A stretch of 64,000 bases of DNA from positions 930,001-994,000 of the forward strand of contig JAEMWC010000116.1 of the NCBI GenBank assembly GCA_016490735.1, in the 5' to 3' direction. The position numbers and the translations under genes are program-made. This DNA comes from Pachyseris speciosa. Taxonomy: Eukaryota > Cnidaria > Anthozoa > Scleractinia > Pachyseridae. The notes beneath the pieces are model-generated. The model did no database searches, was not told where the DNA came from, and saw only the letters and a list, made by a program, of their open reading frames with translations. Positions 10,350-19,193 of the stretch are shown one piece after another; within the stretch, counting starts at the first letter, position 1; the number at the start of each line of letters is the position of its first letter.

Positions 10350-10592
10350 ATGGCTGCTGCACACGTTGGGGAACAGATCCTCAACAACTACTACGGCCAA
10401 GCCGCCCCGCTGGGGGTAACGGAAGAAGAATGGCTTTTTCTCTTACAAGAAGGGTTCGCTTTTATAGAAGAAGAACGAATGCTGGAACAACAAGAAACCG
10501 CGCTTGAGCTGGAAGAATTTGAGCGCGGACTGGAACAAGAAAGGTTGGAGGAGTTGAGCAGGCTACAAAAACAAACAGTGCCTGCGGCTTAG
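10350..10592 (+). CDS. Terminal cassette gene 2 (intact, 80 aa)
   Basis: Opens with MAAAHVGEQILNNYYGQAAP, the module shared by four cassette genes at the element's ends. It continues into a Glu/Leu-rich helix (ERMLEQQETALELEEFERGL), probably coiled coil. The frame has no stop or shift. The start is set by the conserved GCAATGG context. No known family; the C-terminal part is unlike the other cassettes. It ends 19 bp before the convergent zinc-ribbon gene. Confidence 0.6.
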   Translation: MAAAHVGEQILNNYYGQAAPLGVTEEEWLFLLQEGFAFIEEERMLEQQETALELEEFERGLEQERLEELSRLQKQTVPAA

Positions 10593-10610
10593 CCCGCCGT
10601 CTGGAGCGGC

Positions 10611-10754
10611 TCACACAAAGCTGGTTTTTGTTATCCCACAGCTTTTACACTTCGCCGTTACAATTTTCCTTCCATTTTCTGTTATTTTAAATTTTATTGT
10701 GCCCCGAACATTGGGGGTTTTCTTTTTTTCCCTTACACAGTAAAGATCCTCCAT
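10611..10754 (-). CDS. Small zinc-ribbon-like protein (DUF5679-like), 47 aa
   Basis: Reads MEDLYCVREKKKTPN, then a short strand pair and NGRKIVTAKCKSCGITKT. The pattern of a Cys pair, KKT, NGR and a CxxCG close to the end recalls the tiny DUF5679 zinc-ribbon proteins found in giant viruses and Polinton-like elements. Here the first knuckle has only one Cys (CVRE), as does the copy at 29645-29782, so zinc binding by four Cys is doubtful. Intact, outward-facing, in the conserved inner part of the terminal repeat. Confidence 0.6.
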   Translation of the reverse strand: MEDLYCVREKKKTPNVRGTIKFKITENGRKIVTAKCKSCGITKTSFV

Positions 10755-10788
10755 GATCTTTTGAGGTTTGTTATATATTTAATTTATT

Positions 10789-11145
10789 TTACAACACAAA
10801 TAAAAAACAAAACTGTGTCTGACCTTTCCACGAATAATTAGCATATGAGACAGGAACTTTGTTAGGGGTTTTCCCTTTTGAATGAGTCATAATCTCATTT
10901 TTGTTTTCTATATCTTTCATCGCGTCAACAAATTCAAAGGTAACTTGTCTTACCTCTTTTTGCCAAACAGGCGTAAAGACTTCTGTGAAAAAACAGCAAA
11001 CCCCATGAAACAAGGCAATCATTATGGGGGTGTTATATTTTTTGCATCTCTTTAAATTATCTCGCATAAGCGCATGCGTATGTGTCGAAGGCACTATAAA
11101 GAACCACAAAAGAGTTACCACAAGTGTTAGAAATAAAACCTTCAT
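10789..11145 (-). CDS. Terminal-repeat gene with signal-anchor, 118 aa
   Basis: The chosen ATG at 11145 follows a TATTTATA box by three nucleotides and opens with a hydrophobic signal peptide or anchor (MKVLFLTLVVTLLWFFIVP). It is followed by a basic segment, a second hydrophobic stretch (IMIALFHGVCCFFTEVF) and a hydrophilic tail. No family recognised. A decayed copy lies in the right terminal repeat (29281-29590) with many conservative changes, suggesting past coding constraint. Outward orientation; the 67-bp CRE array lies just upstream. Confidence 0.5.
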   Translation of the reverse strand: MKVLFLTLVVTLLWFFIVPSTHTHALMRDNLKRCKKYNTPIMIALFHGVCCFFTEVFTPVWQKEVRQVTFEFVDAMKDIENKNEIMTHSKGKTPNKVPVSYANYSWKGQTQFCFLFVL

Positions 11146-11148
11146 TAA

Positions 11149-11156
11149 TATAAATA
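11149..11156 (-). promoter_or_regulatory. TATTTATA box next to the ATG at 11145
   Basis: Minus-strand TATTTATA three bases before the start codon. The same word sits close to the starts at 12411 and 19133. Confidence 0.45.
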
Positions 11157-11230
11157 GCATAGTATTTATTGGTTCACAAATTCTGGTTAACCCAAGAGAT
11201 GTTTTGAATACATGACATAAACTGTATTTG

Positions 11231-11640
11231 CTGGGGGTAAAAAGCGGCACAGCTGTGCCGTGACGTCATCAGGCCGTTGTGCCTTTTAGTGTGTTTGCTG
11301 GGGGTAAAAGCCGGCACAGCTGTGCTGTGACGTCATCAGGCTATTATGCCTTTGAGTGTGTTTGCTGGGGGTAAAAGCCGGCACAGTTGTGCCGTGACGT
11401 CATCAGGCCGTTGTGCCTTTGAGTGTGTTTGCTGGGGGTAAAAGCCAGCACAGCTGTGCTGTGACGTCATCCGGCTATTATGCCTTTGAGTGTGTTTGCT
11501 GGGGGTAAAAGCCGGCACAGCTGTGCCGTGACGTCATCAGGCCGTTGTGCCTTTGAGTGTGTTCGCTGGGGGTAAAAGCCGGCACTGCTGTGCCGTGACG
11601 TCATCAGGCCATTGTGCCTTTGGGGGTAAAAGCCGTGACG
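11231..11640 (+). repeat. 67-bp tandem array, six units plus a partial
   Basis: Units begin at 11231, 11298, 11365, 11432, 11499 and 11566, exactly 67 bp apart, with a shortened last unit near 11621. Each holds a 14-bp palindrome GGCACAGCTGTGCC (slightly varied) and the 8-bp palindrome TGACGTCA. The latter is the consensus cAMP-response element bound by CREB/ATF bZIP factors. TGACGTCA occurs seven times. The array lies upstream of the gene starting at 11145 and may act as enhancer or replication iterons. Confidence 0.85.
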
Positions 11641-11809
11641 TCATCAGGCTATTGCTTCACGTAATGTCCGCGTGACAGTAACGCATTCCCGCCTAGAAGC
11701 TGGATTTCTTCAGGAGACTTAGATAAAATCTTACCTTTCTTCCCTCAAATTTTAGTTCAAAGCTGCGCTCGCCACGAGTTTTTTCTGAACTCCTCGCGAA
11801 CCTCTCCCC

Positions 11810-12411
11810 TTACTTTTTAAGATCTGGAGGGTTAGAATCGGGTTGTTTTTTTGCGAATTTTGTACGCAAAGCCTCTTTCATTTGGGCAAAGCTTTTCATT
11901 TCATGTGTTGCATGTTTAAACTCAATATCCGTAACCCGATTATCATCGAGTGCCTTGGAAACAAAAGCATTTATTGTGTCATGCTTTGCAACCGCCAGAG
12001 CACTCAGTCTGCTGTGCTTGTTAACTTTTGTTTCAAGCATTTTGTTAACACCAGACAAAATGGTGGAAACCGCACCGCAAACACCCCCCACAACACCGAG
12101 AGGAACACTGACCACAATTCCAACACCTGTCAGTGCAGAGGTGACAGCTTCAGAAGACAGAGCTGTTGTTACCACACCAAAACCGGCAACAGCTTAGCTG
12201 GAGGCTTTTTGAGCGTTTTTGTATTTTTTCAGCACAACTCTGTAGTGCTCTGCCTCATCAGAATTTTTTTTTCAATTTTGCTGAGCTCAGTCAGCCAGAA
12301 AGTTTCGGCATTGGGAAGATTGGGATATAGCTGTGTATACTGTTGTTCTGCAACGCTTTCTGGTGGAGCAGATGCCACAGGGGCAAATGGCAACACATCC
12401 TCATCCGGCAT
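11810..12411 (-). pseudogene. Glycine-rich membrane protein of the Polinton (broken)
   Basis: Starts at MPDEDVLPFAPVASAPP (12411) with a TATTTATA box at 12414-12421. The N-terminal part is acidic and Pro-rich. The reading shifts frame at a poly-A run near 12270 and meets an in-frame TAA near 12196. It then runs through a hydrophobic Gly/Val-rich segment (SALTGVGIVVSVPLGVVGGV) and a helical tail with DTINAFVSKALDDNRVTDIEF. I recognise this as a protein type recurrent in cnidarian genomes near Polinton genes. The role is unknown; a membrane-active virion protein is possible. Confidence 0.65.
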
Positions 12412-13173
12412 GGTATAAATAGTCAAATATTTTTCTTTAAATTAATGCCGAAGACAATTATTCAAAACCCTTGTAGAATCCAACACTATTTATTGACTAT
12501 GTAAATGCTATGTCAGAAATCTATTTGAATGGTATTTAGGGCATATTTTACAACTATTTTAGAAATCATACAAGGTCATATATTTAAGGACTATGTTAGT
12601 GCTATGATTTTGCTTTTTAAAATGAATTTAAATCCTATTTTTTTTACTATTCAATTGGAACCATTAAATAGTCTATTTAAAAACTATTTTTTAGCATTAC
12701 TAACCAAGTACTTTTTACAAGCAAAGGAAATAGACTTCAAATAGCATTAAAATATGTTTTAAGTAGTCATGGATTGTGAAATGAAATAGAATAAAATAGT
12801 ATTTAAATAGCTGTAAAATAGATTTAAGATATATCATGGGCATCAACAATGGAGTTTGAATAGGTTCAAAATATAATTAACATAGCATTGACATAGAGAG
12901 AAGTAAGAAACTTGACACTACCTCCAGCTAAAATAGGAATTAAATAGCTTTAAAATAGATATAACATGCATTATAAATAGCCTTTAAAACATGGGCATTC
13001 AGGTAGAGTTTACATAGATTTTAAATATCTTTTACTTAGGACTGACATAGGAAGAGATGCTATGTCAGAAAACTATTTAAATGGTATTTAGGGCATACTT
13101 TATAACTATTTTAGAAATCATACAAGGTCATATATTTAAGGACTATGTTAGTGCTATGATTTTGCTTTTTAAA

Positions 13174-13369
13174 ATGAAAAATGTCAACCTCAAAGTGGAG
13201 AAATGTTGGCTGTATGACTCCAAAGATGAAATACCAAAAACTACTAAATGTCGACGAAGTAGGGAATTCATTAAACCTACTGTTGATGATGATATTCGAC
13301 TAAGAGACGTGCAGCAAGACCTTTCATCAGAGACGATTGGCATGGCCATTGACTTGGGAAACAATAATG
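13174..13369 (+). other. Coding-like exon fragment within W1
   Basis: Normal base composition in an AT-rich block. Reads MKNVNLKVEKCWLYDSKDEI...SETIGMAIDLGNNN up to a GTAAGC donor at about 13370. A polypyrimidine acceptor is not clear. It may be an exon captured by the repeat or the remnant of the autonomous parent. No family recognised. Confidence 0.3.
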
Positions 13370-13683
13370 TAAGCCCACTTTACTTAGAATTTAAGGTGTC
13401 AAGGTGCTGAAGATAAATAATTTGAGAATTCTTTTCCATGATACCAATCTCAACATTTTTTAATAATTTACCTGCCCTACACTATGCTCAGTTGTTTGAA
13501 CTTTAATCCTGCCGAGATATGAAATCCATGACATAGAGATTACATAGGCTATTCAAATTCTATTTCATTTCTCACCAAAGCACTCAGGGAACCAAATAGC
13601 TTTTAAATAGCACATTTCCTGTAGCATTTAAACAACAGAAAATTAAGACCTATTTTAATGCTATTTTGTTGGCTCACAGTGAT

Positions 13684-13746
13684 GATGCTATTTAAAACAT
13701 ATTTTTCAGGTGTTAAACACCTGAAAAATATGTTTTAAATAGCATC
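13684..13746. repeat. 63-bp perfect palindrome
   Basis: The left arm GATGCTATTTAAAACATATT and its exact reverse complement meet at a one-base centre. A shortened derivative of the right arm is present in each 188-bp unit that follows. Confidence 0.85.
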
Positions 13747-13866
13747 TATTTACAAGCTATGTAATGTTTGTCTCCAAATATCTCATCAATGCGTTATTTT
13801 AAAGCTATTTGAGACCAGTACATAGTGAATAAATAGTATCTATTTAAAATGTATGTCGACTGTTGG

Positions 13867-14430
13867 GACTATTTTAATGCTATTTTGTTGGCTCACAGTG
13901 ATGAATAACACCTGAAAAATATGTTTAAATAGCATCTATTTACAAGCTATGTACTGTTTGCCTCCAAATATCTCATCAATGCAATATTTTAAAGCTATTA
14001 GACCGGTACATAGTGAATAAATAGTATCTATTTAAAATGTATGTCGACTGTTGGGACTATTTTAATGCTATTTTGTTGGCTCACAGTGATGAATAACACC
14101 TGAAAAATATGTTTAAATAGCATCTATTTACAAGCTATGTACTGTTTGCCTCCAAATATCTCATCAATGCAATATTTTAAAGCTATTAGACCGGTACATA
14201 GTGAATAAATAGTATCTATTTAAAATGTATGTCGACTGTTGGGACTATTTTAATGCTATTTTGTTGGCTCACAGTGATGAATAACACCTGAAAAATATGT
14301 TTAAATAGCATCTATTTACAAGCTATGTACTGTTTGCCTCCAAATATCTCATCAATGCAATATTTTAAAGCTATTAGACCGGTACATAGTGAATAAATAG
14401 TATCTATTTAAAATGTATGTCGACTGTTGG
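13867..14430 (+). repeat. 188-bp tandem repeat, three copies
   Basis: The phrase GACTATTTTAATGCTATTTT recurs at 13867, 14055 and 14243, with its truncated start at 14431, so the period is exactly 188. Units look essentially identical. A diverged copy containing the 63-bp palindrome precedes the array (from about 13647). Confidence 0.9.
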
Positions 14431-14694
14431 GACAATTTTTTTTTCTGAATAGTGAAAAATTAGGCACTTTAGGACCATGTCAGTAAGCTAAATAGTATTA
14501 AAATAGTTATTTAGAAACTATGTTATTCTGACATAGCTTTCGCATAGTTGAGAGATATGCTTTAAATACCATGGACTATTATATATATTTGGCAACATAG
14601 CAATAAAATAGATGGTTTCAAGCAAAACATAGCAACAAAATAGTTTAACATAGTTAAAAAATAGTATAAACATAGGCTTAAAATATGATTGGTT

Positions 14695-15059
14695 CTACAA
14701 GGGAAAATTTCCGAATTCAAAATAAAGAGGCGCCCCTCTAAAGTTTAACACGCTGCCGGTCTTATCTTTGACGGTTAATGTGATGATGTTTACATATTCA
14801 GTTTGTTTTGTATTGCCTGGAGTGTTTTGGACATTTTGGGGATAAGTAACTCTTTCTTGCGGCTTTCCAGAGATTGGAATGCAAGCCAGAATATCACTCT
14901 GTTGGCTGTTATGAAAGTTGTGCTCTTTGCTAACAAGGTCACAATGAATGAAATAGTTTTGGGTAAATTGAGAAAAATAGTAAAACTTTAGATAGTTATC
15001 CGGTTGGGGTAAATTTGTAGAGTTTTTGAAAGTGGTTTATTAACCCAAAAACCAGTTGT
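14695..15059 (-). pseudogene. Minor-capsid-like protein, C-terminal part
   Basis: Open minus-strand reading with NYFIHCDLVSKEHNF, then SDILACIPISGKPQERV and, near the end, INIITLTVKD-type strands followed by LNFRGAPLYFEF and a stop at 14695. The closing 'vKDxxGxxlxFxGxPLxF' pattern is typical of single-jelly-roll minor capsid proteins encoded by animal Polintons, where they form pentons. It continues the gene begun at 15690-15934; the two parts are separated by a PLE insertion. Confidence 0.5.
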
Positions 15060-15670
15060 TTATTTTTTGTTTTAAGGAAAACGACAACACTCTTAAATTT
15101 GCAAAACATGTTTCGACAGAAACAGAAAAATTAGTTTTTTCTTCCTTTAAGATAGGCAATTTGTTTGGCGTGAAAGACCCTATCCCTGACGGGCTTCGTT
15201 CGCGTGTTGTATACAAGTTTGCATGTGCAGGCTGTAATGCCTGTTATGTCGGTGAAACAACCCGGCATTTTTTCCACACGCGTACGTGAGCATTTAGTCA
15301 ATGATAGGGCCTCTCACATTTTCAAACACTTAGAGAATTCTGAACATTGTCACGCCTTGTGTTCAGTGGACTGTTTTCACATTTTAGATCACGCCTCCAC
15401 CACGTTTCAACTTAAGATAAAAGAGGCAATTCATATTCAAAGAGAAAAACCTTCTTTGAATCAACAACTGCATCACGTAAATCTGAAATTATCCTTTTAA
15501 TTTTCACATTGCCACGTTTTATGTACATTCCGTTGTTACTATGTAATTAGCATTTTTCCTACTTATAAATTCAACTTCTAACGCTTTGTAAATCTATCAA
15601 CTGAAGATGACAGAAGTTTCTGTCGAAACATGTTTTGCAAATTTAAGAGTGTTGTCGTTTTCCTTAAAAT
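15060..15670 (+). mobile_element. PLE fragment with inverted terminal pieces
   Basis: A GIY-YIG domain in two frames (GLRSRVVYKFACAGCNACYV, then FKHLENSEHCHALCSVDCF and KEAIHIQREKPSLNQQ) lies between a perfect 54-bp inverted repeat (15070-15123 and 15616-15669). A frameshift sits in a T-run near 15270. Inverted terminal pieces with the 3' copy in sense orientation are characteristic of Penelope-like elements. The insertion splits the minor-capsid-like gene. Confidence 0.82.
15601..15629 (+). ncRNA. Hammerhead-like motif in the PLE 3' repeat
   Basis: CTGAAGA (15601-15607) fits the CUGANGA core. A perfect stem II (GACAGAA pairing with TTCTGTC, 15609-15624) and GAAAC (15625-15629) follow. This is the best-formed of the hammerhead-like motifs in the window. 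Confidence 0.55.
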
Positions 15671-15689
15671 TTTGACTTGCCTGCTGACT

Positions 15690-15934
15690 TCAAGACCCTT
15701 ATTTTTTGTTATTTTCAATGCATGTGAAGGTGTATTGGGTTTTATTGTTAAAGGTCTATCGATGTCCTTTTTTGTAAAGGCCTTTTCTAACCTTTCCACA
15801 AAAGTATCAAAATTGTAGAATAAGGGTGGAAATTCATATGAAAGAGTTGTATTACGCTCTCTGTAAAATAATTCCCCCAGCGCTTTCCAAATTGTGCCAG
15901 GTATTGAAAAGCAAGCAAGAGAGAAGACGGACAA
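15690..15934 (-). pseudogene. Minor-capsid-like protein, N-terminal part
   Basis: Minus-strand frame with FYRERNTTLSYEFPPLFYNF and ERLEKAFTKKDI, ended by the PLE insertion at about 15670. It lies divergent to the gene at 16057, with about 120 bp between for two promoters. No ATG is visible at a natural position, so the true start is uncertain. The assignment rests on pairing with the C-terminal part at 14695-15059. Confidence 0.45.
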
Positions 15935-16056
15935 ACCGAGGGTTTGGAATTGGAGACTTAAAATAAACAGTCTCCTCGTTCAAAGTCGTATCGATTGTGT
16001 TGTATTTCAAGCAAAGATAAACATTCAATTAAAAATATTGCCTTAGTTTATAAGCA

Positions 16057-17287
16057 ATGGCTAATCTCTTGCAGTGGATCCAAACGCCAGAGGCCAATAA
16101 TCTCGCAAATAGGGCTAGAGAAAAGGCATGGGGGCCATTTTGGGCAAAGTTTCCAAATGCCAAGAAGAGCAAATTTGTGGCGACTGTGGATTTCACAGTA
16201 GACCACAAGGCAACAGCGGGCATTATGTTATAGGCCAGATTATCTTGAAAGTGTAAAGGACACAGATACAAAATACAGGTCCCCCGAGATGAAATAAGCG
16301 CTAGGGTTGGGCAAAATTGGGGGGTTTCCCCATCAACTGAAAGTAAGACCAGATTTTAAAAACCTAAAACTTCCAATCCCAGCAGTAGCCTTTTCTGAAG
16401 CCCCAAACAGTAGTTTGCAAAACCTGTTCAGTGCCCCAATAGAAATATTTGTAACGCCAACAGAGCGTTTTAAAACAAAAGTAAGGAACATATTTCAAAG
16501 CCTCGATCTAATGCATCGTTCTGGAAAAGAGGCACATGTCTGGCTAGCTGGCCCCAACATGTCATACTGGCATCAACAGTTGAACTTCGCAGTTTGGTGT
16601 GCAACAACTGGTTCTGGAAGTGACCGCGAGATTTTTGATAAAGACACCAAAAATTTAAGTTTGCCTCCTCAAATAAGATCTTTTAATCAGTTCCACGTAC
16701 ATTTTACTATCAGGCGCATTCTTTACCAAATGGACGGTATTCAGAACGTGAGCTCTTTACCCGATGACCCAAATTTTAATCTGTTAAACAACAAGTACGA
16801 TGTGGCTTCATAAAAAAGAATTTGTAACGAGTTTGGGATTGATCCCTCAACCGATTTCCGTTTCAACAAAGGCGCCAATTACGGGCTGGGCAGCGTCTAT
16901 ATTTTGGTTCGAGGCCCATACAAAACCGGGGCAGCATACCCCGGCTACGACAAATTCAGCGACGAAGGTGGTCACGCGAGCCAAGGGAATGGGATTCTGT
17001 ACATAAAACCTGACAGCGTCACCGAAAGACAATTTGATTGGTTTTGCCCAAACGAATCTGACGGTCTGACACCTGCAGGGCTGGCAAGAATAAACGAGTC
17101 AATAGAGGCTTTTGTTTACTGCATTTTGGGAGCCCAGGTCAATGTGAGAAGCAGCATTCCTGGAGATGGAGGGCGTGCGGTGGAGGTGCGAAACGAGTTT
17201 CTTGTTTTAATGGAAGACGCAATAAGGCAAACAGACCTGTCAAAGAGTGTGCAGCGCTATAAGCTGGCTATTGATGAGGCCAACTGA
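16057..17287 (+). pseudogene. Polinton structural or accessory protein, about 410 codons, frameshifted
   Basis: Starts MANLLQWIQTPEANNLANRA after a TTTATAA word and a GCAATGG context. Stops and shifts fall near 16230 and 16810. Conserved-looking blocks are HRSGKEAHVWLAGPNMSYWH, TGAAYPGYDKFSDEGGHASQ, SIEAFVYCILGAQVNVRS and SVQRYKLAIDEA. I recognise the last two as typical of an uncharacterised protein type frequent in cnidarian genomes alongside Polinton genes. Its function is not known to me; length and position next to the capsid genes suggest a virion role. Confidence 0.6.
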
Positions 17288-17333
17288 AGGTCAGACTGAA
17301 TTTGGTCATTTGTCCAGGCACCTGCCGGGGAAC

Positions 17334-17721
17334 ATGATAATAAACTCAGGAAACGTGGTTGGTTACAATAACAATAAAACAGGCAACAAACGAAATGAAA
17401 CTCGGCATAAATGACGACGTAAACCAGGGCACAAAAAAAGCGGCTCTTCACCTTATGGCAGGAGGTTCTTCAAAGGTCAACCAGCCGAACAGCCATCCTT
17501 CAAATCCAATACAAAAAGCCGCTTCAAGAGAAAAAGCAAAACCCCCAATTTCACAGCCGCAGCCACAAGAAACAGAACCAACACCACCGGCAGTAGATAA
17601 CCACAACGATAACAAAATAGTTGTGGTGATAGGAGCCCTTGTAATTGCAGGGATCGTTATATTTTCAATGGGAAGAAGCAAAAAGGAAACTGAGGATTCT
17701 TCTCCTTCTTCTCCCTCTTAA
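17334..17721 (+). pseudogene. Small single-pass membrane protein
   Basis: The frame beginning MIINSGNVVGYNN shifts near 17370, then reads a Pro/Gln-rich segment (SQPQPQETEPTPP) and one transmembrane helix (KIVVVIGALVIAGIVIFSMG) with a short charged tail, ending at 17721. It overlaps the 3' end of the convergent gene at 17657. Likely a small membrane or virion-envelope-like protein of the element; no family name. Confidence 0.5.
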
Positions 17722-19133
17722 CATACCTCTCCACCAGAAAAGCAACAACAGCCAAAATAATCAGCCAAGTGTGCTCAGCCAGAAAACCGATTGCCTGGCC
17801 GGCGGTTTTGAAAAGGAAAGAAACAATCGAGCCGATCAGGCCGGGCAAAAGAGAAGCTGTTTTTTGGCCGATTTCTTTAAGCCAGTTTCCCAGCCCCTTC
17901 CCGAGGGCCTTCAAAGAGTTGGTGATGGCGCCAATCACTGCACCAATCGTCACACCAGCAGCGAGAACAATCGCTGTAACGGTAATACCGTATTTTTTGA
18001 AAATCGCTTTCACCCTCTCACGTAACGGAAGCTCCTCTTCTATTTCTGCAGTCTGCGTTTGCAAATGCGCGAGCTCTTCTACATTTTCCTCCACTCTTTA
18101 ATTCTCGTGCAGCCTCTTTTTCAGAAGGTGAGGCATCGGGGTCACCGATTATTGCTTGATCTTCGTCCATTTTCTTCTGAATCTCAGGTTCTTGTTCCTG
18201 CAGGTCATTGAGCGGTTTTGTGCTGTTAAGGCGATTTTCCAATTCAGCGGTTTGTTCCCTCATTTTGGCAAGAGTTGCTCCATTTTTACAATATTTTTTC
18301 CCGCTCTTCCTTTGGTTTTGTTTTGTTTTTGGATTTCCGCAATTCTTTTTTTCTCAACGTCAATGTCCTTTTTAAAATTATTTTCCAAAATGTTTTTTAC
18401 TTTCGATTTCAGATCGGTTTTCCATTGCAGAACCGCCCTCATCTTCCAACTGTTCACGTTGAGACTTTGTTTTGGCAAGATCGTTTTCAAGTTTTTGCAG
18501 CTTTTGTTTTCGTCTGTCAATTTCTGCTTCAACTTTTTGGCCTCTCTTAACTGCCGCCTTTCTTCATCTAAATCCTGCTGAGCTTTTCGGGTTTTTTCTT
18601 TGTTTTCCTCTATTAAATCTTCGGCTTTTGGTCGAGAAGTTTTTTATTTTGCCCCAAAATACCTGGAGGAAAAGTCGAAACCGTTTCCCTTCTTAATGAT
18701 GATCTTAGGACCAGACTTACCCCCTTTTGGGCCAACAACTATGACGTCATTTGGCCCACCAGCTCTATTCTCCACACCCCTAGTGTCAATTCGTTTAAGC
18801 AAATCATTGCTAACCTGTGGATATCGTTTTTTAATAAAAGTTATTACACCCGTGGGGGTTGTTGGCTCTTTTTCTCTTGCAAACCCAAAGAATGTATCCC
18901 TTAATCTGCTGAGCTTGTCCCTTGATTCATCAAACCCTTTTAATAAATTGGAAGTTTCTTCATAAGAAGTTTCGGGCAGCCCACTAGTTTCTTTCAAATG
19001 AGTCCGGTGTAGATGCGGATTCTGGTTGGAAGGGCTGTGTTCTGTTGACTTCTTCCTCTTCATCATCTTTATTAACGCCCTTTTTAACCGAAAAAGGATC
19101 CTCCATTTCCACGTCATAGCCACCCTCTGCCAT
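17657..19133 (-). pseudogene. Coiled-coil protein with C-terminal hydrophobic domain (broken)
   Basis: One long gene in at least four frames. An acidic start MAEGGYDVEMEDPFSVKKG at 19133 is followed by a region with TPTGVITFIKKRYPQVSNDL and VIVVGPKGGKSGPKIIIKKG. A long Glu/Lys-rich coiled coil (about 18260-18620) comes next. The C-terminal segment LRERVKAIFKKYGITVTAIV carries three hydrophobic Gly/Ala stretches and ends near 17657. The type recurs in cnidarian genomes with Polinton genes. A tail- or fibre-like or membrane-inserting role is only a guess. Confidence 0.6.
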
Positions 19134-19193
19134 TGCATATAAATACTCTGTGAAATTAATTTTCAATTGAACTTTTCAGCTTCAGATTATATC
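19134..19193. promoter_or_regulatory. 60-bp bidirectional promoter region
   Basis: Separates the divergent starts at 19133 (minus) and 19194 (plus, capsid). TATTTATA on the minus strand at 19138-19145 and TTATATC just before the capsid ATG are the visible signals. The minus-strand stretch TTCACAGAGTATTTA resembles TTCACTGAATACTTA before the DNA polymerase start at 28697. Confidence 0.5.

Larger units (their letters stand above)
12430..14690. repeat. AT-rich word-repeat block W1 (CTATTTAAATAG words)
   Basis: About 2.2 kb crowded with variants of ATAGCATTTAAATAG and CTATTTAAATAG at irregular spacing on both strands, too irregular for a satellite. A near-identical direct repeat (12509-12625 and 13059-13173), a coding-like insert (13174-13369), a 63-bp perfect palindrome (13684-13746) and a 188-bp tandem array (13867-14430) lie within it. 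It separates two Polinton genes and is presumably an insertion. Confidence 0.7.

Noticed and set aside
11231..11640. CRISPR array
   Set aside because: Direct 67-bp repeats without unique spacers, in animal-type DNA and next to a transposon gene.
11843..12418. 191-aa plus-strand frame
   Set aside because: Antisense shadow of the membrane-protein gene 11810-12411.
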